Shown: positions 30,980 through 39,965 of the stretch, piece after piece
How the letters are laid out: every line of letters starts with the position of its first letter
Position numbering within the stretch: position 1 is the stretch's first letter
Origin: Symbiodinium natans
Lineage: Eukaryota > Sar > Dinophyceae > Suessiales > Symbiodiniaceae
Assembly (NCBI GenBank): GCA_905221605.1
Contig: CAJNDS010002636.1
Location: forward strand, 99,501-163,500
Direction: 5' to 3'
Length of the DNA stretch: 64,000 nt
Made by a program: the position numbers and the translations under genes
Notes under the pieces: generated by a model
Told to the model about the DNA's origin: nothing
Seen by the model: only the letters and a program-made list of their open reading frames with translations
Databases searched by the model: none

Positions 30980-33900
30980 CCTCCTGATCTGTGGGGTAGA
31001 AGCGCCGCCGGCACCTGTCGGAGTAGAACAGGCTCTCGTTAGTGCTACAGGAGCATCGATTCCAGGGGGGGGGCATACCGAACACGCCCATTGCAATGTC
31101 ACGCTACCGCTGAACGGCAATACCCTGTCATGGTCCGTGAGGGATGCCTCCCCAGAGCAGCACGGAGCCCTGCAGGCTCAGCTCAGTACTGTGTGGCAGG
31201 CTCGAGCTGGAGGCAGACGCGTCGAGGAATCACCCTCCTGGCCGAGGACTGCAGGGAAGTTCCTCATTCACTCCCCGGCTGTGCCAAGGCAGCCGCTAAC
31301 AGGTCGGTTTCTGCTCACCGAAGATTGTCTCAATGAGCTATATGACATCTCCGAAATTTGGAGAAGACAAGCCCAGGTCGATGCTGTCATACCGCTGTCA
31401 CCACAGCCCACCCGAAGCGCCATCCACCTGACTACCTGTGAGCCGGAGTCCGACCGAGCGTCTGTTGTGCTATGGTGGGATGGGATGTTGTGGCCAAGGA
31501 AGCTCCCCAGACAATGCCCCGCTGAATGGCTACGCAACTACTGCATCCTTGGTACGGTGGGCCTCATCCCGCCCCCTGTGGGCGTTCAGGCTCAACCCAC
31601 TGTGCCTTTCAGAGACGGAGACTGCGTCCCCTTTTGGGTCTGTCCACAGGCTCAGCTTGAAGACATTGAGATCTCCCTAGCTGGCTGTCCCCGGAGCCTA
31701 AGGCTTTCTTGGGTTCTCCAGCTACTTCTAGCTTGCCCACGAGGCTACCTTTGTGCCTTGTTCATTCTTGCGGTGGGGCTACCTGGCCCTGCCGGGGCGA
31801 TGATGACCAGTCAAAACCTAGCTCCAGAACACGTCCCCCACATGTCTTGTTGGCGACACGGCAATACCAGGGACCTGGATAAAGCCCGCGGGGGCTTTCC
31901 GAATCACAGAGCACTCTCCATGGAAATTTTAAGGACGCAGGCGCCAAGCGCTGCCACACATCTGGTATGGCGACGCAACAGCCTGGCCATGTGCCTACGC
32001 ATGTGTTCATGCACCCCGCCTGCTGTGGCGGAGATGGCCCTTCTGGCCGGGCTGCCTTCTTCTTGCCATAGCTCTGTTGTGTTGGATGGGGCGCCACCTG
32101 ACATTGAAGCTGTCCATTGGAAATTAGTCCCAGAAACTGATGCCTCACCTTCACGGCACTTGAGCCGGTGGCTGTTCAGCATTGCCTTGGGGGTCTCATC
32201 GGGTTGGAGGGTCTCCCTCCTTTCAAGTGTGATCGTCATGCACTTAACCCCTACACTAGTCAGGCCCATGACGCTTCGCCAGGCCGCGGAACCTGTTCGG
32301 GTAGGGGCATTTCCGTGGCATGTGGCCATCCCTGCGCGGACGGTTAGCAGTCTCTCTGAGACGGGGCCCATCCTGGTGCACCTGCTCAGCCCCTTTCGGG
32401 GCATGGGGGACACGCACGAAATTAGCCGAAGCTGCGACTGGTCATGGCTAGTGCGCCTCTTATATGCTGAGGAACCTAGATGGGGGCACCAACTAGTGCC
32501 AGTTTGGCCCAACACTGTCGCCAACACCTTGACCCTCGTCCCGGTTCCACCGGACAACTCCTTGGTTTGTGTGGTTGTGGTGGCGTCAACATGGAGGCTG
32601 AGCCTGTGCATCCCGCAAGTTGCTCGGCTGGAGTGGGTGCAGGAAGCTATAAGTCACCGAGCACCGCAGGCCTTTGGGCAGCTCTTTCCACCCCCGCCTC
32701 TCGAGGCGCTGCTTGAGCCAATGCCATCCTCTGAACTAGAGAGCGAGGTGCAGGCTACACTCCACATGCGTAGCGGTGACGTTTTCTACGCCTCTCTCCT
32801 GGGACAAGCAGGCTCCGCCCGAAGAGGGGGGGAGGTCACGGTGGAATCCCTCGCCTCCCTCAGACATGACACTCTTTGGCAACGGTTCTTAGTCATACCC
32901 TTCACCTTTGAATGCACCATATGGCAGCCCGGAAACAGTCCGAGTGTCATCGAGGTCCCAGCTGGGTCGAGATGGTTGCCGCACTCCCAGACCTTCGACA
33001 GCTTCCCGGAGTTGGGGGCTAGAGGCCAATGGGTCATCGCTCCTTGGGCATGGGGTCAAGGCATACATCTGTGCCTGCGCTGCCGTGACGCCTTCCATGC
33101 ACACATACTGATACACTGCGCTAGCAACAATCTGTGCGTCCGGACCCCCACCTGTGCGGATCGTGCGTACGTACAACACATCTTCACTGGGGCGGGAGGC
33201 CGTGGCGCTTGGACCGTCGCTGGCAGCTCCCCCCACCCCGCAACACAACTTACTGACCCGGTTCATCTTAGGGATGGAGATGTCCTGCGAGAGGGTTGTG
33301 CCGTAAGGGCACTGCCCTCGGCCCGCTCCAGTGGACGTCGCAGCCTAACCCTAAGCATAGGGCTGTACCTTCTAATCTCAGGAGGGTGGGGACATCGGCC
33401 AGTTGGGCAGGGCCAGGAAATAGTGCTTCTCTTGCCCCTTCTATGGGTTTCCCCAGCCATGGAACTTGAATGTAGCTCTAGCTCCAGTGAGTCAGGACAG
33501 CCTCCCGCCAGGCGGTCAAGGTCGCCCTCCAGGAGCGGTGCCTACAAAACACTGAAGCCACGGGTCGTTGAGGTCGGCTTGGTCCATCACCCAACCTCGC
33601 CTAGATGGCGTCCTGCCGAACACACGGTCAACTTGGGCGGCTTTCCATGGATCCAAACACTGTGCCCCGTTATGGGGGCGGCGGCTCCTTTGCGGCCACA
33701 TCCGCATATGCCACAGCAGGACATCTACCAACTGGTGCGAGCCACCATGCAGGACTGGCCGGAACCTCTTGTCCCTGTCTGGCCAGCACTGAGCATGGGA
33801 GCTCTACATCTCGTACCCTGCCCCCCGCCCCCCCTTCTGTGCGTTGCGGTCGTCAAAGGCGGAGAGGTGCAAGCGCGATTACTGTTGCGGGATATGCCAT

Positions 33901-34301
33901 GCCGACTAGTTCCTGACGCCCTCGGGATCGGTACGGACTATGCGGGGCCCCTCACAGCCGCGCCTTCCTTTCTTTCTTCTTCCAACACCCGTCTCCGACA
34001 TGGAGACCTCATTTGTGCGAGGCCAATGGCTAACTATCGGGTCCCTCCAGCCATGCCCATACATCTAACGCCATCCCAGGCCCGCCACCACGCTCTCTGG
34101 CAGCTCCCATTTGTCATTTCGCAAACTGGGCGAGTCACCATGTGGCGCCCAGGAGCACCGGCGCGCACCGTGGACACACCTGTTGGGTTCACGTGGAAGC
34201 CTGCTGCCTGTTGCTTCGCGGGCGACTGGGTAGGACAAGGGGAGCAATGGGCACCTGTGCCATGGATCCCCGCACCTGGGCTTCATCTGTGTTTTGCGTA
34301 G
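30621..34301 (+). CDS. LINE polyprotein, second part, duplicated modules
   Basis: This frame takes over from the first somewhere in 30621-30979 and runs to a stop at 34301. It again has hydrophobic segments (about 30955-31005, 31735-31800, 33355-33380 and 33425-33455). Two related modules of about 0.8 kb occur at about 32280-33125 and 33640-34340. Each has a PW segment, a LVPVWP-type segment, a hydrophobic VVV block, then W-x-P-G (IWQPGN, MWRPGA), then a segment with QW and W followed by HLC. The stop at 34299 falls where the first module continues with an FHAHI segment, and the next frame supplies the matching HLYAHV. This is a mutation-type frameshift inside a module. Function unknown. Confidence 0.6.
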   Translation: MRLHPRQSHTALVKLPSRCPLITPLFSLGRRLPTSLGKFYDCCDSGPRATHSTLNVAQRAECLSARQPWASLHKARSPCQTGLNMEAALGRNLRPLQGIVPRYFSLVHRRGLWVMLLLGNLLICGVEAPPAPVGVEQALVSATGASIPGGGHTEHAHCNVTLPLNGNTLSWSVRDASPEQHGALQAQLSTVWQARAGGRRVEESPSWPRTAGKFLIHSPAVPRQPLTGRFLLTEDCLNELYDISEIWRRQAQVDAVIPLSPQPTRSAIHLTTCEPESDRASVVLWWDGMLWPRKLPRQCPAEWLRNYCILGTVGLIPPPVGVQAQPTVPFRDGDCVPFWVCPQAQLEDIEISLAGCPRSLRLSWVLQLLLACPRGYLCALFILAVGLPGPAGAMMTSQNLAPEHVPHMSCWRHGNTRDLDKARGGFPNHRALSMEILRTQAPSAATHLVWRRNSLAMCLRMCSCTPPAVAEMALLAGLPSSCHSSVVLDGAPPDIEAVHWKLVPETDASPSRHLSRWLFSIALGVSSGWRVSLLSSVIVMHLTPTLVRPMTLRQAAEPVRVGAFPWHVAIPARTVSSLSETGPILVHLLSPFRGMGDTHEISRSCDWSWLVRLLYAEEPRWGHQLVPVWPNTVANTLTLVPVPPDNSLVCVVVVASTWRLSLCIPQVARLEWVQEAISHRAPQAFGQLFPPPPLEALLEPMPSSELESEVQATLHMRSGDVFYASLLGQAGSARRGGEVTVESLASLRHDTLWQRFLVIPFTFECTIWQPGNSPSVIEVPAGSRWLPHSQTFDSFPELGARGQWVIAPWAWGQGIHLCLRCRDAFHAHILIHCASNNLCVRTPTCADRAYVQHIFTGAGGRGAWTVAGSSPHPATQLTDPVHLRDGDVLREGCAVRALPSARSSGRRSLTLSIGLYLLISGGWGHRPVGQGQEIVLLLPLLWVSPAMELECSSSSSESGQPPARRSRSPSRSGAYKTLKPRVVEVGLVHHPTSPRWRPAEHTVNLGGFPWIQTLCPVMGAAAPLRPHPHMPQQDIYQLVRATMQDWPEPLVPVWPALSMGALHLVPCPPPPLLCVAVVKGGEVQARLLLRDMPCRLVPDALGIGTDYAGPLTAAPSFLSSSNTRLRHGDLICARPMANYRVPPAMPIHLTPSQARHHALWQLPFVISQTGRVTMWRPGAPARTVDTPVGFTWKPAACCFAGDWVGQGEQWAPVPWIPAPGLHLCFA

Positions 34302-35160
34302 CCCGAGCCATCTCTATGCTCATGTTATCTTCTGGGGTGCTAGCCCAATCTGCCAGAGGGTTTCAGTCCGGGCCATGGACACCCTCGACAACTCCCATCT
34401 GGCGCGCGGGGTCGCAGGGTTGGCTCCGTCTGAAATCTCACTCCGGGATGGCGATATCATCGAGCCCTCCGTTCCGTACGCGGGGCAGTCGACTACGGAG
34501 TTGCAAGCCCGACCTTTCTGGCTGACTCTGCTTCTTGGTAGGTGGGTTTTATGCCGTGCTACTGGTGCGCCTTCCGGGTGGATCGGCATTGCTGCTGTCC
34601 TCTACGTCCTCACGCAATGCCAAGCTGGGGATGTGCCCCATGGCAAGCTTCAGATCACTGTCCCTTCCGAAGCACAGTGGAGAGGGCAAGGCTACAGGGC
34701 TAACCTCTCGGCTGCGGGCCTTGTAGGACCGCTAAGCCGATGCCAAAGTTCCACCCCATACGCCTATTGGGATGCCAGGCCGATTTTCACGCAATGCTGG
34801 AGCTGTTACCTCTGCCCTCGCGGAGCACCGGAACTGGTTTGGCGCCAGAGCGAAGATCGGATCTGGGAGGCGGACCTTACACCCGTCGGGCAACTACAGG
34901 AGTTCCTTTATGAATACTGGATGGCTGAGGACCTGCCACTGGACCTCCCTAGTGCGGTCCGCCCTCACCTGCGGGCTGCGTGGGATGCATACCCGAAATG
35001 GACCCATGGTGTCCCGGATCAGCTCCTTCTGGCCACGGATGGGTCGGGGGCCGGTTCTGGGGCCTGGGCTTTCACCGCGTGGGCCGCTTTCCGTGGTTCC
35101 TGGTTCAGAGTCGGCTGGGAACATGGCAAGTTGATGGGTGGATGCCAACCGGGCTGCTTG
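34294..35160 (+). pseudogene. LINE RNase H, N-terminal half
   Basis: This frame continues the polyprotein (HLYAHVIFWGAS) and reaches the start of an RNase H fold: LLATDGSGAGSGAWAFTAWA, the first beta hairpin with the first catalytic Asp. Near 35130-35160 the coding sense moves to another frame, which begins VDANRAAW, so the domain is split by a frameshift. A hydrophobic segment lies at about 34590-34620. RNase H would remove RNA from the RNA-DNA hybrid during retrotransposition. Confidence 0.7.
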
Positions 35161-35800
35161 GGGAGGTGTGCCCTCGCGGGTTGTGGCTGCAGTCGACAAC
35201 CAGGCCGCCCTCATGGTGGCTGCAGGCCATGCAACTGCCTCCTCCGTATGGGCAAAAGATGCCAGAGTGGCCTGGCAGGCCCTTCAATCACGGGTTAGCA
35301 CCGACCTCGTACATGTGCCAGGTCACGCGGGGTATATCGTCAATGAGCTGGCTGATAGCTTGGCTGGCCTAGCCGCGGCTGGTGGACCTAGTGGACCGGA
35401 TAGGGGCAGAGAGCCCCCCCAGTTTTCGGATCACTGGGTGAAACACGCCCAGCACCTGTGGCTTGTGCCATATGGGACACTACTTACCAACACTTGCCTC
35501 GTTCTTCGTGTCGTGGTTGCGCCTGACCCGCCGCCCAACTCGGGCATCCCAGACACACCAGGCGAGCCGGATGTAAGTGAGACGGGGTCCCCCTCGCCGG
35601 TTACAATCTTCTCCCGCGTCATTCAGGCGAATGTCCAAACCTTGAAGGATGTCGTCCCGCATTTCTTCAATAAAGCCGGCACAGGACAACGACGGGCCTA
35701 CTTGGTCAAGCAGTTAGACCATCTGAAGGTCGACGTCGCCACTCTCCAAGAATGCCGCTCTCGTGCAGGGAGGTGGATGTCCGGCAACTTCCCATCCAAT
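35138..35800 (+). pseudogene. LINE RNase H C-terminal half and endonuclease N-terminus
   Basis: It begins with VDANRAAWGG, continues with AAVDNQAAL (an RNase H catalytic Asp) and ends the domain with HVPGHAG followed by NELADSLAG (the closing His and Asp region). After a linker, an AP-endonuclease-type domain starts with VIQANVQTL and has ATLQECRSRAG, matching the N and LQE-x-R motifs of LINE endonucleases. The frame breaks near 35790-35810. Only about 15 residues separate these N-terminal motifs from the next conserved block, where the family normally has several tens, so a deletion as well as a frameshift is likely. Confidence 0.72.
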
Positions 35801-36972
35801 CAATGCGGTTACCTGTGCCTATCTGCATTCTGTCGGCACATGCGCCACATGCAGATCGCCCCCGTTCCGAAATTGTGGCCTTCTGGGGTGACTTGCGGAC
35901 ACGCTTGGCTAGATTGCCCCCTACGGCAGCCATTTGGCTGGGTCTTGATGCAAATGCGGACTTTGCAGTTGCTGATACGAATGGCCACAACATTGGCACC
36001 TTGGTTTCCGTTCATGAGCCTAGAGTTGGGGATGACAAACTTGCTCACATTTGTCGAGAAGCGTGCCTGGTCGCAGTGTCTACCTTCTCACATATACATC
36101 AAGGGCACACCTGGACGTGGCAGCACTCCAGCGGGCTGCGCAAACGCCTGGATCACATCCTGATTTCCGAAGAAGCTTGGAACATCTCCATGACGCGACC
36201 GTTTCCGGACTTCGATGTGCTCCTAGGCCCACGTGACCACATGCCACTTATGGCGGAGGGGACCTTGACCCTCGCGGCGCCTACAGTCGAGCGGGCGCCT
36301 CGGCTGTGCACACCCACAGAATGCGCTCGAATGGCTCCAGCCCTGTGGGGCTCGGTTGGATCATGGACGGAGACACTATCCCTGCCCCCTCAAGTTCAAG
36401 TCGAGACATTTGTTGCGAGATATCAGGCTCTCTGCCGACAATTGCCTCGCAGACCCCGAGCGCATCCCAAGCAACCCTATCTCAGTGAGGAGGCTTGGCG
36501 ACTCCTGTGCTCCCTCAAGCAGCTGAGACAGGACAAGGCCCAGGCCAAGGCCCGAGCTCGGCTAGCATGGCTGAGACAATGTTGGCAGGCGTGGAAGGGT
36601 AGACGCCGACAGCTTCGACGCCTCGAAACATGGCGTCAAGTGGCGCTCCTCTCGAGACGCGAGGCGGGCATGTGCCGGCGCCTGCACCGTCTGGGGCAAC
36701 GCGATAAAACAGTTCACTTGCACTCCCTCTTGTCTGGCGCTATTTCGGCATGGCACGTCCATGGCCGGGTGGATCATGCCCTGATGCATCTCAAATGGGC
36801 TTCCAGGCGTGCAGCGGAACGCAGGAAGGTGCACTCCGCTGGTGGCTACAACATCCAAGCCGAGTTACGCGAACAGTTCAGGGAGCAGGAGCAGGGACGA
36901 GTGGTGACCCCTCAGCAGCTTGATGACTTCCACTTGGCGTGGCAGGAAAAAGCCAGGATGCCCCTGCCCTGA
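35752..36972 (+). pseudogene. LINE endonuclease C-terminal part and linker
   Basis: This frame carries the remaining AP-endonuclease blocks: ILSAHAPHA, WLGLDANADF, GHTWTWQHSSG followed by KRLDHIL, and a terminal RDHMPL (usually SDH). After these comes a highly basic linker rich in Arg/Gln/Leu of about 200 residues, as is usual between endonuclease and RT in LINEs. The frame stops at 36972 in a C-rich stretch, just before the RT begins in another frame. The endonuclease would nick the target DNA to prime reverse transcription. The domain is probably inactive because of the internal deletion. Confidence 0.75.
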
Positions 36973-39811
36973 GGCTTTGCCGTCGCTACTGGAAGTGGAG
37001 CATCTCTGCCGACGACAGCGCCCTACTAAAGCTCCAGGGCCGGATGGCATTAGAAACGGGGTATGGTCTCACCAACCCGCCCTTGCCAGCCGCTGGCTTT
37101 GGCAACTGCACGCGAAGATTACTTTGCGAGGGAAGGAGCCATCTGGCTTCAAGCACGCTCTTGCGTGCGCCCTTTACAAGAAAGGGCCGGCAGCGATCCC
37201 CAGCAATTATCGCTCCATTGTTCTCCTTAACGGCGTGGCGAAAATTTGGCATGGCCACATCCGCAACACAATAGGCCGGAAGGTGGTCAACGCCTATCAG
37301 CCGCTCCAGCTCGGAGGACGCCCTGGCATGCATGTGGGATATGCTCTCACTGCCTACCGAGCTGCAGCAGGCCTTACCCTGGCAGCCCAGCACTCCTTGA
37401 TTGCTCTTTTCGTGGACGTGCAGGCCGCTTTCTATGAGGTTGACCGGGAGCTCCTTTTCGGGGATTCGCGACAACTGCAGCCGCGTGTTGACCAAATCCT
37501 TCCCTGGGCCCAACATCTCTTGGACGGTGGCGCCCTTGGGCAGTTGGGGTTGGATGCCGCTGACCGGGCGCTGCTGCAAGACTGTGTCAGCGGCTCCAGT
37601 TGGCTGCTGCGTGGAGATAGATTGCCGGTCTTGGCCTCACGGGGCAGCCGTCCGGGCGATGGATTGGCTGACGTCCTCTTCGGAGCGATCATGACCTGCA
37701 TCATTGCCTGTCTCAGCAATGAGTTGGGGAAACATGGCGTTGCTCACCACAACCTCGCGGTTGCCTGTGCTGATGAGGTAGAGGAGCCATGCCCCATTGC
37801 ATGGGCAGATGACCTCGTCTTGCTCGCTGATGTGCCAGAGGCGGGGCTCCTGCCCTCGACCTTGCGATGCATGGGCAGCATTACGCTTGAGGTCTTTCAA
37901 CAGTTCCGACTCCGGGTCAATGTGTCGGCTGGGAAGACGGAGTTCCTCATAGATCCTCGTGGCGCTGGCGCCACGGCCGTGCGAGGAGAGCTGCTGCAAG
38001 GGGATGCCATCGTCCAATTGGATGCTAAAGCCATAAGGATTGCTCCCGAATACAAATATCTTGGTGTACCGCAGTTGCCCCGAGACAATGGCAGGCGAGA
38101 TATTGAGCAAGCCATTGGCCGTGGCAGGGGAGCTGAAGTCGCTGCTGGGCCGTTGCTCACCAGGTCGCGCCTTCCATGGAGAATCAGGGAAGGATGGATT
38201 GCAGGCCGAATCCTACCGGCCACTTACGCTTGCCTGGCCACTTCCCTTGCGCCAGGTCGCAACAGCCTCAAACCGATGGAAAGTTTCCTCCATCGTATTA
38301 GGAGGAAAGTGTGGCAAACCTGGCAGGAGGGGCACCACGCATGCCAGAAAGCCCTGGAGGTGCTTGTGCCTGTGACTTCGCCAACAGAGGCCCTTCTTGT
38401 GGCGAGATGCAGACTGGTCGTGCAGCTATGTGTGTCTGCTCCTGAACGAGTGTGGGACATGTTCGAGGCCGCCCTGATGCGGGATGTGCCCTGGGCGCGC
38501 GACCTGCTGTACGCGACCAGGCAGGTCTGGCGCAGCACATACATCCCTGGTGAGCTCATCACGGGCGGCTTCCGCCAAGCAGTTCGCACACATTCTCGCG
38601 CTCTTCTCAAGGCCTGCAAACGGGTCAGTCAGCATGGCACCCTACTGCGTGCCCTAAAGGCACACTGGGCCACGAACAAGGAGAGCCTTGCTCACTCGCA
38701 ACCGCTGGTGGAGGCCCGGGCACGACCGCCTCCGGCGTGGAAATGCCATGTTTGTCCGGAAACTCGGCCCACGAAGCATGCCTTGTCTGTGCATTTGCAC
38801 CGCACGCATGGAGTGGTGTCGGAGAGCATGTCCTTCATCGTCGACACCGTCTGCCGCTGGTGCTTGCGCGACTGTCACTCCACTGCACGTCTGAGGTACC
38901 ACATCGAACACACCCCACGGTGCAGATGTGGGCTTCGTCACGTGGTCGGGCCAATCTATGTGGCGGGCACAGCCACGAAGCGAGTGGGGGCGGCGGGCCA
39001 CCTCAGAGTCCCACCACTACAGACTGTGGGTCCTCTTCTGCCGACCCCCCTTCATCGTCAGGCGGCTGATGAAGACCGCTATGCCACGGAGGCTGAACTC
39101 CAGGCCGAGTTACAGCGCTGGGTTGAGCTTGAGGCTGCTGCCGGAGACACTGTACCTCAGGTTCCTGCGCCCGCGGTGGCCGAACATTTCTCCCAATCAG
39201 CCCCGTGTCCTGCAGTGGCCCGGGCCCCAGTAGAGGCTACTGCTGCTGGCTGGAAGGAATGGCGCTCAATTACGGATGATATGGCGGCTCCGTCACCCTT
39301 GTGGTCCGGGTTGCAGGGACATCGACTCTGGAGGCTGTCCTTTTCGCTGGCCTCCTTCCTGCCCCTCTGGGCCATGTGTGCCCACATGGAGTGGTGGTCA
39401 AGGCCGTTCGTGGAAGCCGCCCGCACACTACGTATGGAGGCCCAGGGGACGCCGCCTACTTCTTCTGAAGGGCACATCCGTCAAGGTGCCTCACGGGATT
39501 CCTGTACGGAGTTCCGGCAGCGTCTGCTGAGGGCTACCAACACTATTTTCCTTTTGGTTGCCTCCTTGCGCGACACTGGAGCCTTGTGGTGGTGTGGACA
39601 TCTCTCTCAGGCGATACGCACTGTCTTTGCCGCAGTCGACAAGCGAGTGGTGCTGCACGACGTCCGCTGGGAAGGTCGCAGCTTTGTTCTGGCCTCTCTG
39701 AGGCTTGACGCCGTGGCTGCCTTCCATTCCGAGCTGAGACGTGGCCTTTTGGCTTCCCATGCCAAAACTGTACAGATGGCCGCCTTGCACCAGTCGCTGC
39801 CGTCTCCCTGA
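36920..39811 (+). CDS. LINE reverse transcriptase with C-terminal zinc fingers
   Basis: RT motifs appear in order: TKAPGPDGI near residue 36, YRSIVLLNGVAKIWH near 98, QLGGRPGMHV near 128, ALFVDVQAAF (first catalytic Asp) near 160, a GSRPGDGLADVLF block near 240, PIAWADDLVLLAD (the catalytic Asp pair, with Trp where Tyr or Phe is usual) near 292, AGKTEF near 335 and EYKYLGV near 374. Near residue 608 a CHVC...HLHRTH segment fits a C2H2 finger, followed by CRWC...HIEH. The C-terminal third is otherwise unknown. The RT region has no internal stop. Because the upstream endonuclease is broken, the product would need supply in trans to move. Confidence 0.9.
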   Translation: MMTSTWRGRKKPGCPCPEALPSLLEVEHLCRRQRPTKAPGPDGIRNGVWSHQPALASRWLWQLHAKITLRGKEPSGFKHALACALYKKGPAAIPSNYRSIVLLNGVAKIWHGHIRNTIGRKVVNAYQPLQLGGRPGMHVGYALTAYRAAAGLTLAAQHSLIALFVDVQAAFYEVDRELLFGDSRQLQPRVDQILPWAQHLLDGGALGQLGLDAADRALLQDCVSGSSWLLRGDRLPVLASRGSRPGDGLADVLFGAIMTCIIACLSNELGKHGVAHHNLAVACADEVEEPCPIAWADDLVLLADVPEAGLLPSTLRCMGSITLEVFQQFRLRVNVSAGKTEFLIDPRGAGATAVRGELLQGDAIVQLDAKAIRIAPEYKYLGVPQLPRDNGRRDIEQAIGRGRGAEVAAGPLLTRSRLPWRIREGWIAGRILPATYACLATSLAPGRNSLKPMESFLHRIRRKVWQTWQEGHHACQKALEVLVPVTSPTEALLVARCRLVVQLCVSAPERVWDMFEAALMRDVPWARDLLYATRQVWRSTYIPGELITGGFRQAVRTHSRALLKACKRVSQHGTLLRALKAHWATNKESLAHSQPLVEARARPPPAWKCHVCPETRPTKHALSVHLHRTHGVVSESMSFIVDTVCRWCLRDCHSTARLRYHIEHTPRCRCGLRHVVGPIYVAGTATKRVGAAGHLRVPPLQTVGPLLPTPLHRQAADEDRYATEAELQAELQRWVELEAAAGDTVPQVPAPAVAEHFSQSAPCPAVARAPVEATAAGWKEWRSITDDMAAPSPLWSGLQGHRLWRLSFSLASFLPLWAMCAHMEWWSRPFVEAARTLRMEAQGTPPTSSEGHIRQGASRDSCTEFRQRLLRATNTIFLLVASLRDTGALWWCGHLSQAIRTVFAAVDKRVVLHDVRWEGRSFVLASLRLDAVAAFHSELRRGLLASHAKTVQMAALHQSLPSP

Positions 39812-39952
39812 GGGAGCGAGCTCTCGACTTTGTGCTTGTTGCGTTTTCGTAGGTTCTGTTTCTTAGTATTCGGGCTGCGACGTCATAGCGATGTCGTTTT
39901 TGGCCAGCGCGGGTACCTGCTCACCGGACCCTGATGCCTCGGAAGGAAGGAA
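39812..39952 (+). other. LINE 3' UTR and tail
   Basis: About 140 bp after the stop codon, ending CGGAAGGAAGGAA just before the right target duplication. It contains a short inverted match, GACGTCATAGCGATGTC. No poly(A) is present; the short GGAA repeat is the likely 3' terminus used in target-primed reverse transcription. Confidence 0.65.
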
Positions 39953-39965
39953 GGTTTATAGGATA
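39953..39965. repeat. target site duplication, right copy
   Basis: Identical to 23710-23722. After it the TTTATAGGG-type variant repeat of the target resumes (39966-40080). Confidence 0.7.

Larger units (their letters stand above)
23723..39952 (+). mobile_element. 16.2-kb LINE-type retrotransposon
   Basis: The element lies between 13-bp target duplications and ends with a (GGAA)3-like tail, typical of non-LTR elements that end in a simple repeat. There are no LTRs. Contents in order: a 5' region of about 570 bp; a very long polyprotein region (24299 to about 34900) of unknown function; RNase H; AP-type endonuclease; reverse transcriptase; and C2H2-like zinc fingers. At least five reading-frame changes separate these blocks, so this copy is probably dead unless frameshifting or editing is used. 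RNase H upstream of the endonuclease differs from the APE-RT-RNase H order of the I and R1 clades. Its length is far above the 4-8 kb usual for LINEs. I infer a dinoflagellate-specific lineage. Confidence 0.85.
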
